A stretch of 54,128 nucleotides of DNA from Blautia sp. (GTDB lineage: Bacteria > Bacillota > Clostridia > Lachnospirales > Lachnospiraceae), in the NCBI GenBank assembly GCA_030841965.1, contig JAUUSJ010000008.1:1-54128 (forward strand), written 5' to 3'. A program made the position numbers and the translations under genes. The notes beneath the pieces are model-generated. The model was not told the origin of the DNA. It did no database searches and saw nothing but the letters and a program-made list of their open reading frames with translations. Below are positions 1 to 7,489 of the stretch, in pieces. Numbering within the stretch: the first letter of the stretch is position 1; the number at the start of each line of letters is the position of its first letter.

Positions 1-41
1 CATATGGAGCTGACTGTTACTAATCGGTCGAGGGCTTGACC
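1..41 (+). rRNA. 23S rRNA, 3' end (partial)
   Basis: The first 41 bases match the conserved 3' terminus of bacterial 23S rRNA: the ACTAATCGGTCGAGGGCTTG stretch followed by the closing ACC. The rest of the gene lies left of the window. No 5S rRNA follows; the next RNA gene is tRNA-Asn at 178. The exact 3' end is approximate. Confidence 0.9.
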
Positions 42-177
42 TAGTCTGGCTAAATTTAGCGAGGTGATTTCGAGTTTAGTGAATGAAACTTCCTTGTTAA
101 ATCAAATTGAATATAAATTTAGTCAAAATTATTCTTGACAAATTTAGTTTCTATGTGTATAATATAGAGGTATGTAA
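42..177 (+). promoter_or_regulatory. Consensus promoter of the tRNA cluster
   Basis: TTGACA at 135-140 and TATAAT at 158-163 are separated by 17 bases, an exact housekeeping-sigma consensus. The start of transcription would be about 170, just before tRNA-Asn. The remainder of 42-134 is AT-rich rRNA trailer with a short GCTAAATTTAGC palindrome at 49-60 and no 5S gene. Confidence 0.85.
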
Positions 178-250
178 TCCTCGATAGCTCAGTCGGTAGA
201 GCACGCGGCTGTTAACCGCGCTGTCGTAGGTTCAAGTCCTACTCGGGGAG
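178..250 (+). tRNA. tRNA-Asn(GTT)
   Basis: The 73-base sequence folds as a cloverleaf: acceptor TCCTCGA pairs with TCGGGGA, the anticodon loop carries GTT, and GGTTCAAGTCC forms the T arm. The discriminator is G and CCA is not encoded. It is the first gene of a four-tRNA unit. Confidence 0.95.
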
Positions 251-299
251 CTTATCTTAATAATTTATAGATTATTAAGATACCTAAAGTAAGTAATAA

Positions 300-374
300 C
301 GGGGTGTGGCTCAGTTTGGCTAGAGTACTTGATTTGGGATCAAGGGGTCGCAGGTTCGAATCCTGTCACCCCGA
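300..374 (+). tRNA. tRNA-Pro(TGG)
   Basis: Acceptor CGGGGTG pairs with CACCCCG. The anticodon stem CTTGA/TCAAG encloses loop TTTGGGA with anticodon TGG. The discriminator is A and CCA is not encoded. Length 75. Confidence 0.95.
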
Positions 375-402
375 CTCACTTACTTCATTTATAATTTCAT
401 AT

Positions 403-473
403 GCGGGTGTAGTTCAATGGTAGAACACTAGCCTTCCAAGCTAGATACGTGGGTTCGATTCCCATCACCCGCT
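403..473 (+). tRNA. tRNA-Gly(TCC)
   Basis: Acceptor GCGGGTG pairs with CACCCGC. The anticodon stem CTAGC/GCTAG encloses CTTCCAA with anticodon TCC. Discriminator T. Length 71. Confidence 0.95.
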
Positions 474-477
474 TTAT

Positions 478-550
478 GCGATAGTGGCGTAGTTGGTAAC
501 GCGCGACCTTGCCAAGGTCGAGACCGCGGGTTCGAGCCCCGTCTATCGCT
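478..550 (+). tRNA. tRNA-Gly(GCC)
   Basis: Acceptor GCGATAG pairs with CTATCGC. The anticodon stem CGACC/GGTCG encloses TTGCCAA with anticodon GCC. It lies four bases after tRNA-Gly(TCC), so two glycine isoacceptors are adjacent. Length 73. Confidence 0.93.
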
Positions 551-556
551 TCTGAG

Positions 557-595
557 GCTCTTGCAAGTTTGCAGGAGCTTTATTTTTCTTTATTT
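557..595 (+). terminator. Intrinsic terminator of the tRNA cluster
   Basis: GCTCTTGCAA and TTGCAGGAGC form a stem of about 10 bp (one G-T pair), followed at once by a T-rich tail. It ends the tRNA transcript. Confidence 0.85.
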
Positions 596-734
596 ACAAG
601 TTTTATAATATTGGGATGAGACAAATACATCTGTGAAAAAGTACATTACCTTTCGACGACGGACGGTTCATAATTTATAAAAAATAAGAAAAACTAAATA
701 GAAAAGAATATCAAAAGAGAAGAGGAGAAATAAA

Positions 735-2132
735 ATGGAAAATACAAGAAATCAAAAAGAAAATCCACTTGGTTTTGCTCCGATAGGAAGGATTTTGCCC
801 AAATTTGCAATTCCAGCGGTTATTAGTATGCTAGTCAGTGCACTTTATAATATTGTCGACCAGATTTTTATTGGTCAGGGAATTGGAATGTACGGAAATG
901 CAGCGACGAATGTCGCATTTCCACTGACAACATTGGCGACAGCACTTGGATTACTCCTAGGAATCGGAGGAGCCTCTAACTTTAATCTGGAGATGGGCAA
1001 GAAAAATCCAGATAAGGCAAAAAAAGTGGCAGGAGCGGCATACGGAAGCCTTGTCTTGTCAGGGATTATCATTTGTATAGTTGTTCGATTATTTTTACAT
1101 CCCCTTATCATCGCCTTCGGTGCGACGGAGAAAGTTTTAGACTATGCGATGACTTATGTTGGAATTACATCTTTGGGAATGCCGTTTTATATTTTAGGAA
1201 TCGGAGGAAATCATTTAATTCGTTCCGATGGAAGCCCAACATTTGCGATGATTTCCAATGTGAGCGGCGCAATCTTAAATGCCATTTTAGACCCGATTTT
1301 TATTTTTAAATTTCATTGGGGAATCGCAGGCGCAGCGATAGCGACAATTATGGGACAAATTTTATCAGCCATTTTAGTGCTTAGCTATCTACCTAGATAT
1401 AAGACGGTAAAATTTGAGCGAAAAGATTTTATTCCAAGAAGAAAATATGTGTTGGCAGTGGCATCGCTTGGGGGAGCTGCCTGTTTTAATCAGCTTGCTA
1501 TGATGCTTATGCAGATTGTTATGAACAACGTCCTTCGCCACTATGGTGCGAGGTCCGTCTATGGAAGCGATATTCCGCTTGCCGTGGTCGGTATTGTCTC
1601 GAAAGTAAATATGATTTTTATGTCCATTGTCATCGGAATCTCGCAGGGCTCTCAGCCACTTTTTGGATTCAATTACGGAGCGAGAAATTATACCCGAGTC
1701 AGAAAGACGTATAAATTATCGGGAAGCATCGCAACTGGAATCGCAATCTTCGCATTTTTAGCTTTTCAGCTTTTTCCAAGACAGATTACAAGTATATTTG
1801 GAAATGGTGAGGAGGTCTATTATCAATTTGCAGTTCGATACTTTCGGATTTTTATGTTTTTTACTTTTATAAATGGGATACAGCCACTCACGGCCAATTT
1901 CTTTACCTCTATCGGAAAAGCCAAAAAAGGTATCTTGCTTTCTATGACGAGGCAGATTATATTCTTAATTCCACTTGTGATTATATTGCCGATGATTATG
2001 GGAATCGATGGTGTCATGTTTGCCGGACCGATTGCCGATGGAGCGGCGGGAGCTCTGGCAATCATAATGGTTCTAAGGGAGTTTAAGAAGATGCCAGAAG
2101 ATGGAGTAGAAGCGGAGAATTTGAAAAATTAG
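735..2132 (+). CDS. MATE family multidrug/toxin efflux transporter
   Basis: A 465-residue polytopic membrane protein with about 12 hydrophobic segments, the usual size for MATE exporters of the DinF/MepA branch, which expel cationic compounds using a Na+ or H+ gradient. The N-terminal region has the typical pattern of a first helix ending in NIVDQIFIGQGIG, and the internal repeat of two six-helix halves can be followed. The ATG follows an AGAGGAGAAA ribosome-binding site by about 7 bases. It is monocistronic: the tRNA terminator lies upstream and a strong hairpin-plus-T-run lies downstream at 2205-2275. The substrate cannot be read from sequence. Confidence 0.88.
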   Translation: MENTRNQKENPLGFAPIGRILPKFAIPAVISMLVSALYNIVDQIFIGQGIGMYGNAATNVAFPLTTLATALGLLLGIGGASNFNLEMGKKNPDKAKKVAGAAYGSLVLSGIIICIVVRLFLHPLIIAFGATEKVLDYAMTYVGITSLGMPFYILGIGGNHLIRSDGSPTFAMISNVSGAILNAILDPIFIFKFHWGIAGAAIATIMGQILSAILVLSYLPRYKTVKFERKDFIPRRKYVLAVASLGGAACFNQLAMMLMQIVMNNVLRHYGARSVYGSDIPLAVVGIVSKVNMIFMSIVIGISQGSQPLFGFNYGARNYTRVRKTYKLSGSIATGIAIFAFLAFQLFPRQITSIFGNGEEVYYQFAVRYFRIFMFFTFINGIQPLTANFFTSIGKAKKGILLSMTRQIIFLIPLVIILPMIMGIDGVMFAGPIADGAAGALAIIMVLREFKKMPEDGVEAENLKN

Positions 2133-2204
2133 TTGGCAAAAAATCAAGGTTTAATCCCATTTATTGTTAAAGTAGTTTTTGTTATCTTTTATATCTATAT
2201 TAAG

Positions 2205-2275
2205 GAGGAGACATTCCGAGTACAATTTAGGCTGTTTCAAAGCTTTAAATTTTTTCGGAAGAGTCTCCTTTTTTC
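2205..2275 (+). terminator. Intrinsic terminator after the MATE gene
   Basis: GGAGACATTCCGA near 2207 pairs with TCGGAAGAGTCTCC (one bulge), followed by TTTTTT. The loop is about 35 bases, longer than usual. The rest of the 2133-2563 gap holds repeat A1. Confidence 0.75.
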
Positions 2276-2343
2276 ACCTAAAAATCAATTTATGTAGTAG
2301 TCATCCCTACAAAAAGAATTCTATAGAGTTTTGCCAGTACACA

Positions 2344-2460
2344 GCAAAGAGAGTCCCAAGATATGTCCTCGAAAAACCGTGGGAACGAACGTGTTTTTCG
2401 AGGACATATCTTGGGACTCTCTTTGCGTCTGTCCCCAATTCTGTCCCCATCCCTTCCCCA
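2344..2460 (-). repeat. Family A interspersed repeat, copy A1 (perfect 34-bp hairpin)
   Basis: Positions 2344-2377 and 2393-2426 are perfect reverse complements over 34 bases, with a 15-base loop that holds most of the family core CGTGGGAACGAACGTG. The flank at 2427-2460 contains two CTGTCCCC units that also appear, in the other orientation, beside copy A3. An open frame across it is a by-product of the repeat. It is intergenic, about 100 bases before the amidase gene. Confidence 0.85.
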
Positions 2461-2563
2461 TATAAACTAATAGGGTATATAGAAAGCCTTCCTATAAATT
2501 ATCACGATATAATAAATCTCTACATACAATAATAGAGAAAATAATAAGAAATAGGTGAAAAAT

Positions 2564-3346
2564 ATGGCGAAGGTTGTTCTCGATGCAGGACATGGTGGAA
2601 GCAATCCAGGCGCAGTATATAAAGGAAGAAGAGAGAAAGATGATGTGTTGAAACTCACATTGGCGATAGGAGAGATTTTGAGAGATAACGGTATTGATGT
2701 TGTCTATACAAGAACGGATGACCGGTTTGACTCCCCTCTTCAAAAGGCAAATATAGCCAACGCAAGTGGAGCGGATTTATTCGTATCCCTCCATCGAAAT
2801 TCCAGTCCAATGCCAGACCAGTACAGTGGAATTGAGACACTCGTCTACGAGAATGAGGGAAGGTCAGCAGAACTTGCCAGAAATATCAACCAGCAGGTGA
2901 GTGATATTGGATGGAAGGATTTGGGAGTCAACGAGAGAAAGGATTTGATTGTTCTAAGGAGAACGAATATGCCTGCTGTGCTAGTCGAGGCGGGATTTAT
3001 CAATACAGATGCCGATAATGAAAAATTTGACCAAGATTTTAATGAACTGGCAAACGCTATCGCAACAGGAATTTTAGAGACAGTTGACCAGATAAATGCC
3101 TCCGAAAAAACAAATGATACGTATCGCGTCCAGATTGGTCTGTACCGCTCTCTTGGAAATGCAAGATATCAGCTACGCCGTGCGATGGAGGACGGATACG
3201 AGGGTATGATTACTCCTTTTCGAGAATTCCATGCAGTGCGGCTCGGTGCGTTTGAAACTCTAGATGAGGCAATTAAGCTTGAGAGAGAATTAAAACAAAA
3301 AGGATATGACACTTTGATTGTCATGGATGACGAGAAAAATATGTAG
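2564..3346 (+). CDS. N-acetylmuramoyl-L-alanine amidase (Amidase_3) with C-terminal SPOR domain
   Basis: Amidase_3 enzymes are zinc hydrolases that cut the bond between MurNAc and the peptide stem. Visible here: DAGHGG near the N-terminus (first zinc His), the Glu of GRREKDD, SLHRN (second zinc His) and VEAGF (catalytic Glu). The last 75 residues, from TYRVQIGLYRS onward, resemble a SPOR peptidoglycan-binding domain. The chosen ATG at 2564 has AGGTG six bases upstream; an in-frame GTG at 2555 is possible. There is no signal peptide or membrane helix, which is unusual for a wall hydrolase and suggests either a mother-cell/lytic role or non-classical release. Confidence 0.85.
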   Translation: MAKVVLDAGHGGSNPGAVYKGRREKDDVLKLTLAIGEILRDNGIDVVYTRTDDRFDSPLQKANIANASGADLFVSLHRNSSPMPDQYSGIETLVYENEGRSAELARNINQQVSDIGWKDLGVNERKDLIVLRRTNMPAVLVEAGFINTDADNEKFDQDFNELANAIATGILETVDQINASEKTNDTYRVQIGLYRSLGNARYQLRRAMEDGYEGMITPFREFHAVRLGAFETLDEAIKLERELKQKGYDTLIVMDDEKNM

Positions 3347-3351
3347 AGTGA

Positions 3352-3461
3352 GAGATAGGGATATCGGAAAATATCAGTTTTCATATTCATTAGATATAGT
3401 TTGAAATTCTTAAACTATTTCTCTCTTTTTTGAAAAACTTATTTTCTGATATCCTCATCTC
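3352..3461. terminator. Large hairpin, probable bidirectional terminator
   Basis: The stretch from 3352 and that ending at 3461 form imperfect 30-base inverted arms (GAGATAGGGATATCGG against CTGATATCCTCATCTC). An inner hairpin ATAGTTT/AAACTAT at 3396-3418 is followed by a T-rich run. It lies between the convergent amidase and lactate permease genes. Confidence 0.65.
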
Positions 3462-3496
3462 TATAAAAATCGGGATAAAATTTTGTATACCAAAAT

Positions 3497-5035
3497 CTAT
3501 ACTCCAAGAACGGAACCCAAAAAACAGATAATTCCGGCCAAAACAATATCAAAAATAAAATACCAAAATACTGCCTTCAAAATTTTACTCTCTGAGCCGA
3601 TTGCGTGGATAGCCCCAGCTCCGATTGCGATGCTTTGAGGGCAGATCATTTTTCCGATTCCTGCGCCCATCACATTTGCCGTGGCTATCCAAGCTGGATT
3701 TAGGGAGAGAGATTTTGCTGTCTCCATCTGTAATTTTCCAAATAATATATTTGTCGATGTCCCTGAACCAGTCATAAAACCTCCCAGTGCCCCGATGATG
3801 GGAGCGATAAGGGAGTAAAAAGGTCCTGTCGTGATGACAAGAAAGTTTGCAATATCAGAAATCATTCCACTATAACTCATAACTTTGGCAATAGAAAGTA
3901 CGGAACAGATGGTGACGATAGTCTTCCAATATTTTACGATTGTATCTTTTAAAATCCGAACCATTTTTCTGGTATTCGCTCCCTGTATCCATCCGCCTAA
4001 AAATGTGGCGATAAGAATCATGACTCCAGGCGTATTCACCCAGTTAAAGCTTAATGTATTTGCCCCCTCTCCGGCATATACAGTGAGATTGGTCTTAATG
4101 CCAGAAAGCAGATGATGAAGAAAAGGAAAGAGTTTGGAAGTTCCCATTAGGAGGAGAAAAATAAGCCAAAAAGGAGCCCAAGCCTTCACTCCCTCTATCC
4201 CGTTCACCTGATTTTCTTTTTCCTCTATCGCAATTTTATATTCAGGCTCCACTTCCCGATAAAATAATTTGGCTGTTATAATCATACATAACATAGAAAC
4301 GATTGCTCCTATAATATTAGGAAGCTCGGGTCCTAATGTTCTGGCTACAATTATCCAAGGAATGAGAAAAGACAAAGAAGCGACAAGAAGCATCGGAAGC
4401 ATCCCTTTAAAGGCTTTTTTGCCCTCTCCACAAATCCAGACTAATATAAACGGAGAGAGAAAGGTAATAACTGACTGGATGGAAGTCGCATTGCCATTTA
4501 ATATTAGTACATCGATTCCTGTTATATCGGCCAATGTGCTCATAGGAATTCCGACAGAGCCAAAAGCCGTTGTTGTCGTATTGATTGCCAGACAAGAGAT
4601 AACTGCCAAAAAAGGGTCCATCCCAACTCCCGCTAAGATAGAAGCGGGGATGGCGACAGCTGTCCCAAATCCTGCCATCCCTTCCATAAAGTTTCCAAAT
4701 CCCCATCCGACAATTAAGGTAAGTATTCTCCGGTCGCAAGAAACGCTCCCAAGCATCTGTTTTATCGTATCCATCGCTCCTGTTTCGGCTGTCAAATGAT
4801 ACGTGAATAATGCCGCGATAACAACGAGGCTGATTGGCCATAATCCGTTTAATACTCCCTCCAAAACTGCCGTCACTATCTTTATAAGAGAAAGTTTCCA
4901 ATAAAAAAACCCTAATGCGGCCGCAATTGCCAGAGAAGTTAAGCCCGCCTGATATCCGGGCATTTTTAATCGAATTAAAGCTATGATTAGCCATAAAATA
5001 GGAAGCATAGATAAGAAAAATTCTAAAAATAGCAT
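3497..5035 (-). CDS. lctP: L-lactate permease family transporter
   Basis: A 512-residue, highly hydrophobic protein with about 12-13 membrane segments, matching the LctP family that imports L- or D-lactate and glycolate with protons. Recognisable family segments are GNFMEGMAGFGTAVAIPAS, INTTTTAFGSVGIPM and GGFMTGSGTSTNILFG. It is slightly shorter than E. coli LctP (about 550). The ATG has an AGGGGA ribosome-binding site. It stands alone, with no lactate dehydrogenase or electron-transfer partner beside it in this window, so a lactate-oxidising role is inference. The upstream gap 5036-5281 is shared with murF; I see no convincing promoter there. Confidence 0.88.
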   Translation of the reverse strand: MLFLEFFLSMLPILWLIIALIRLKMPGYQAGLTSLAIAAALGFFYWKLSLIKIVTAVLEGVLNGLWPISLVVIAALFTYHLTAETGAMDTIKQMLGSVSCDRRILTLIVGWGFGNFMEGMAGFGTAVAIPASILAGVGMDPFLAVISCLAINTTTTAFGSVGIPMSTLADITGIDVLILNGNATSIQSVITFLSPFILVWICGEGKKAFKGMLPMLLVASLSFLIPWIIVARTLGPELPNIIGAIVSMLCMIITAKLFYREVEPEYKIAIEEKENQVNGIEGVKAWAPFWLIFLLLMGTSKLFPFLHHLLSGIKTNLTVYAGEGANTLSFNWVNTPGVMILIATFLGGWIQGANTRKMVRILKDTIVKYWKTIVTICSVLSIAKVMSYSGMISDIANFLVITTGPFYSLIAPIIGALGGFMTGSGTSTNILFGKLQMETAKSLSLNPAWIATANVMGAGIGKMICPQSIAIGAGAIHAIGSESKILKAVFWYFIFDIVLAGIICFLGSVLGV

Positions 5036-5281
5036 TTTATATCCCCTCTCATTCTAATAAACTACTAAATATTTTCCCATAAATTCTTATAAAATATACA
5101 AAACGGAAACTTATGCTCTTTGAACAAAGAAGGAACTTTGTCGGTTCTTAAAGTAGGAAAAATGAAAGATATATTCACTTGAATTTTGGGGAAATATATG
5201 GTAGCCTATGATATGGAAATAAAAATAGCAAACAAGAGTACGATTTTCAAATAAAGAGATACAAAGATAGGAGAAAATAGA

Positions 5282-6661
5282 ATGGAGAATATAACAATAA
5301 AAGATATCGTAAAAGTAACAGGAGGAAGACTTCTATGTGGAGATGAGAATAAAGAAATCAAGAAGTTTTCAATTGATTCCAGAGTCGGTGATGAGGATAG
5401 CTTATTTGTTCCAATTATCGGAGAGAGAGTCGATGCTCATAAATTCCTACTGAATGCAATACAATTAAATGGAGCGGCTTTGACAAGTGAGCACGACGAG
5501 ATGAACTTAGATAAGCCGGTTATCCGTGTAGATGACACTGTGAAAGCGATGCAAAAAATTGGAACCTTCTATCGTAATAAGATGAATCTGCCTGTCGTCG
5601 CAGTGACGGGAAGTGTCGGAAAGACAACGACGAGGGAGATGATTGCCCATGTACTCTCAAGCAGTCTTCAAGTATTTCAAACTCCTGGCAATCAGAATAG
5701 TCAGATTGGCGTGCCGCTTACCTTATCTCAGATGAAAAAGGAAGACGAAGTTGCCGTCTTGGAGATTGGTATGAGTGAGAGAGGACAGATTGAGACTTTG
5801 ACAACGATGATTCGTCCAAATATCGCAGTTGTGACAGTAATTGGGGTCTCTCATATCGAGCAGCTTAAGACGCAGGAAAATATTTGTCTGGAGAAGATGG
5901 ATATCAGAAAGGGACTAAAAGAGGACGGTATGATTTTCCTAAACGGAGACGACCCATTTTTGGCGAGATATCGAGGAAATCTAAAGGAGACGGCATGGTT
6001 TTACGGAATGAGCGAGGAATGTGACTACCGTGCAGAAAATATCCAGATTGTGGACGGGCAGAGCAAGTTTGATTTTATCTGTCGCGGTAAGAAGTATGAG
6101 GCGACTCTCAATATGCTCGGCAATCATAATATCCAAAATGCACTCGCTGCGCTTGGAATTGCAGACCAGATGGGGATTGATATGGACGGTGCCATTAAGA
6201 GCTTACTCAGTTTCCACGGTCAGAGGCAGCAGATTACAAAGTTCAAGAATTTTACAATGATTGATGATACCTATAATGCAAGTCCAGATTCGATGAAGGC
6301 GGCAACGACTGTCTTGGCAAGCTTGGATGGCGAGGGAAAGAAGATTGCAGTTTTGGCGGATATGTTGGAGCTTGGAGAGAGAGAAAAGCAGTTCCACTAT
6401 GAGGTTGGAGAGTTTATTGCTAAGAAACCGATTGATATGGTGATTGGGTACGGAGATTTGGCACCTTATATCGTGGAGGCAATAAAAAAGAGTGATGCAA
6501 AGGATGCGATTTCTTGTATTTTATGTAAAGATAGAGAGGAAGTATTTGAGCAGATAAAGAGAAATCTCTCAGCTGGAGATATTGTCTTACTCAAAGGTTC
6601 CAATGGAATGAAATTAAAAGAGGTTGCCAATCGCATGAAAGAAGAATTAGCAAAAGAATAA
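5282..6661 (+). CDS. murF: UDP-N-acetylmuramoyl-tripeptide--D-alanyl-D-alanine ligase
   Basis: MurF adds D-Ala-D-Ala to the UDP-MurNAc-tripeptide, the last cytoplasmic step of the wall precursor. The 459-residue protein has the Mur ligase order: N-terminal substrate domain (SIDSR motif near residue 37), central ATPase domain with P-loop GSVGKTTT near 114-121 and NQNSQIGVP, and a C-terminal domain with DDTYNASPDSMKA. Length is typical. The ATG follows a weak AGGAGAAAATAG site. It is separated from its usual partners murE and ddl and is followed by a YdcF-like gene 56 bases on. Confidence 0.95.
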   Translation: MENITIKDIVKVTGGRLLCGDENKEIKKFSIDSRVGDEDSLFVPIIGERVDAHKFLLNAIQLNGAALTSEHDEMNLDKPVIRVDDTVKAMQKIGTFYRNKMNLPVVAVTGSVGKTTTREMIAHVLSSSLQVFQTPGNQNSQIGVPLTLSQMKKEDEVAVLEIGMSERGQIETLTTMIRPNIAVVTVIGVSHIEQLKTQENICLEKMDIRKGLKEDGMIFLNGDDPFLARYRGNLKETAWFYGMSEECDYRAENIQIVDGQSKFDFICRGKKYEATLNMLGNHNIQNALAALGIADQMGIDMDGAIKSLLSFHGQRQQITKFKNFTMIDDTYNASPDSMKAATTVLASLDGEGKKIAVLADMLELGEREKQFHYEVGEFIAKKPIDMVIGYGDLAPYIVEAIKKSDAKDAISCILCKDREEVFEQIKRNLSAGDIVLLKGSNGMKLKEVANRMKEELAKE

Positions 6662-6717
6662 ATATCTAGCGATAAATTAGATATGATAATAATAAACGAG
6701 AAAATGATGGAGGAATT

Positions 6718-7464
6718 ATGTTAGAAGTACTAGAGACGATACTCTGGGGGATGATGTTTTTTAGCATTTTTTATTATATTACAATTATTATGTATGCTGG
6801 AATTTCCCTTAATTTTTCTATCTTCTGGCTTGCCTTGTCGGTCGGAAATTTTATACTTGGAGTACTCATTCATTTCTTGGATAAGAGAAATTTTCCTTTT
6901 ATCTCTATCATAGAAGGAGCCTTGCTCTTTCTTATTTTACTGTTTTTCGTATTCTACGTAATCATGTACTCATTTTTGAGAAAAAAGGGAAGGGAAAAGC
7001 CGATTGATTATATTCCATTTATGATTGTTCTCGGTGCGAGAGTGAAGAGAAAGACGCCGACGAGAGCATTAAGGGCGAGAGTGAATAAAGCTTATGAGTA
7101 TTTGGCGAAAAATGAAAATACAATCGCGATTTTATCGGGAGGAAAAGGAGAAGGTGAGTTTATTAGCGAGGCTCTCTGTATGCAAAATCTCTTAGTGGAG
7201 AAGGGAATACAAGAGAATCGACTTATCTTGGAGGATAAATCCCGCACGACGGAGGAGAATATTAGATTTAGTAAAAGATGGGTAAAGAAAGAAGAGCCAG
7301 TTTTAATTGTGAGCAACGATTTTCATGTTTGGAGAGGAAGAGTGATGGCAGCAGAAAGTGGACTCAAAAAGGTCTATGGTCTTGGCGCAAAAACGGAGCC
7401 TCTTTTGAATCTACATTATTATACGAGAGAGATTTTTGCTTGGATAAAGTATTGGATTAGCTAG
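6718..7464 (+). CDS. YdcF/SanA-type (DUF218) membrane protein
   Basis: About 80-90 hydrophobic N-terminal residues form three or four membrane segments. They are followed from about residue 98 by the DUF218 fold: IVLGARVKRKTPTRALRARV, then ILSGGKGEGE, and near the end IVSNDFHVWRG. Related SanA/YdcF proteins act in envelope barrier function, but their reaction is not established. AUG with GGAGGA eight bases upstream. Its position after murF suits an envelope role (inference). It precedes the topoisomerase gene by only 25 bases, so read-through is likely. Confidence 0.8.
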   Translation: MLEVLETILWGMMFFSIFYYITIIMYAGISLNFSIFWLALSVGNFILGVLIHFLDKRNFPFISIIEGALLFLILLFFVFYVIMYSFLRKKGREKPIDYIPFMIVLGARVKRKTPTRALRARVNKAYEYLAKNENTIAILSGGKGEGEFISEALCMQNLLVEKGIQENRLILEDKSRTTEENIRFSKRWVKKEEPVLIVSNDFHVWRGRVMAAESGLKKVYGLGAKTEPLLNLHYYTREIFAWIKYWIS

Positions 7465-7489
7465 AAAAGAAATAGAAAGGATGAATATT

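Noticed and set aside
2179..2532. Open frame of 117 codons in the MATE-amidase gap
   Set aside because: It crosses a terminator and repeat A1; low-complexity product and no ribosome-binding site.
4269..4799. 176-codon plus-strand frame inside the lactate permease gene
   Set aside because: Antisense shadow of a clear LctP coding sequence.
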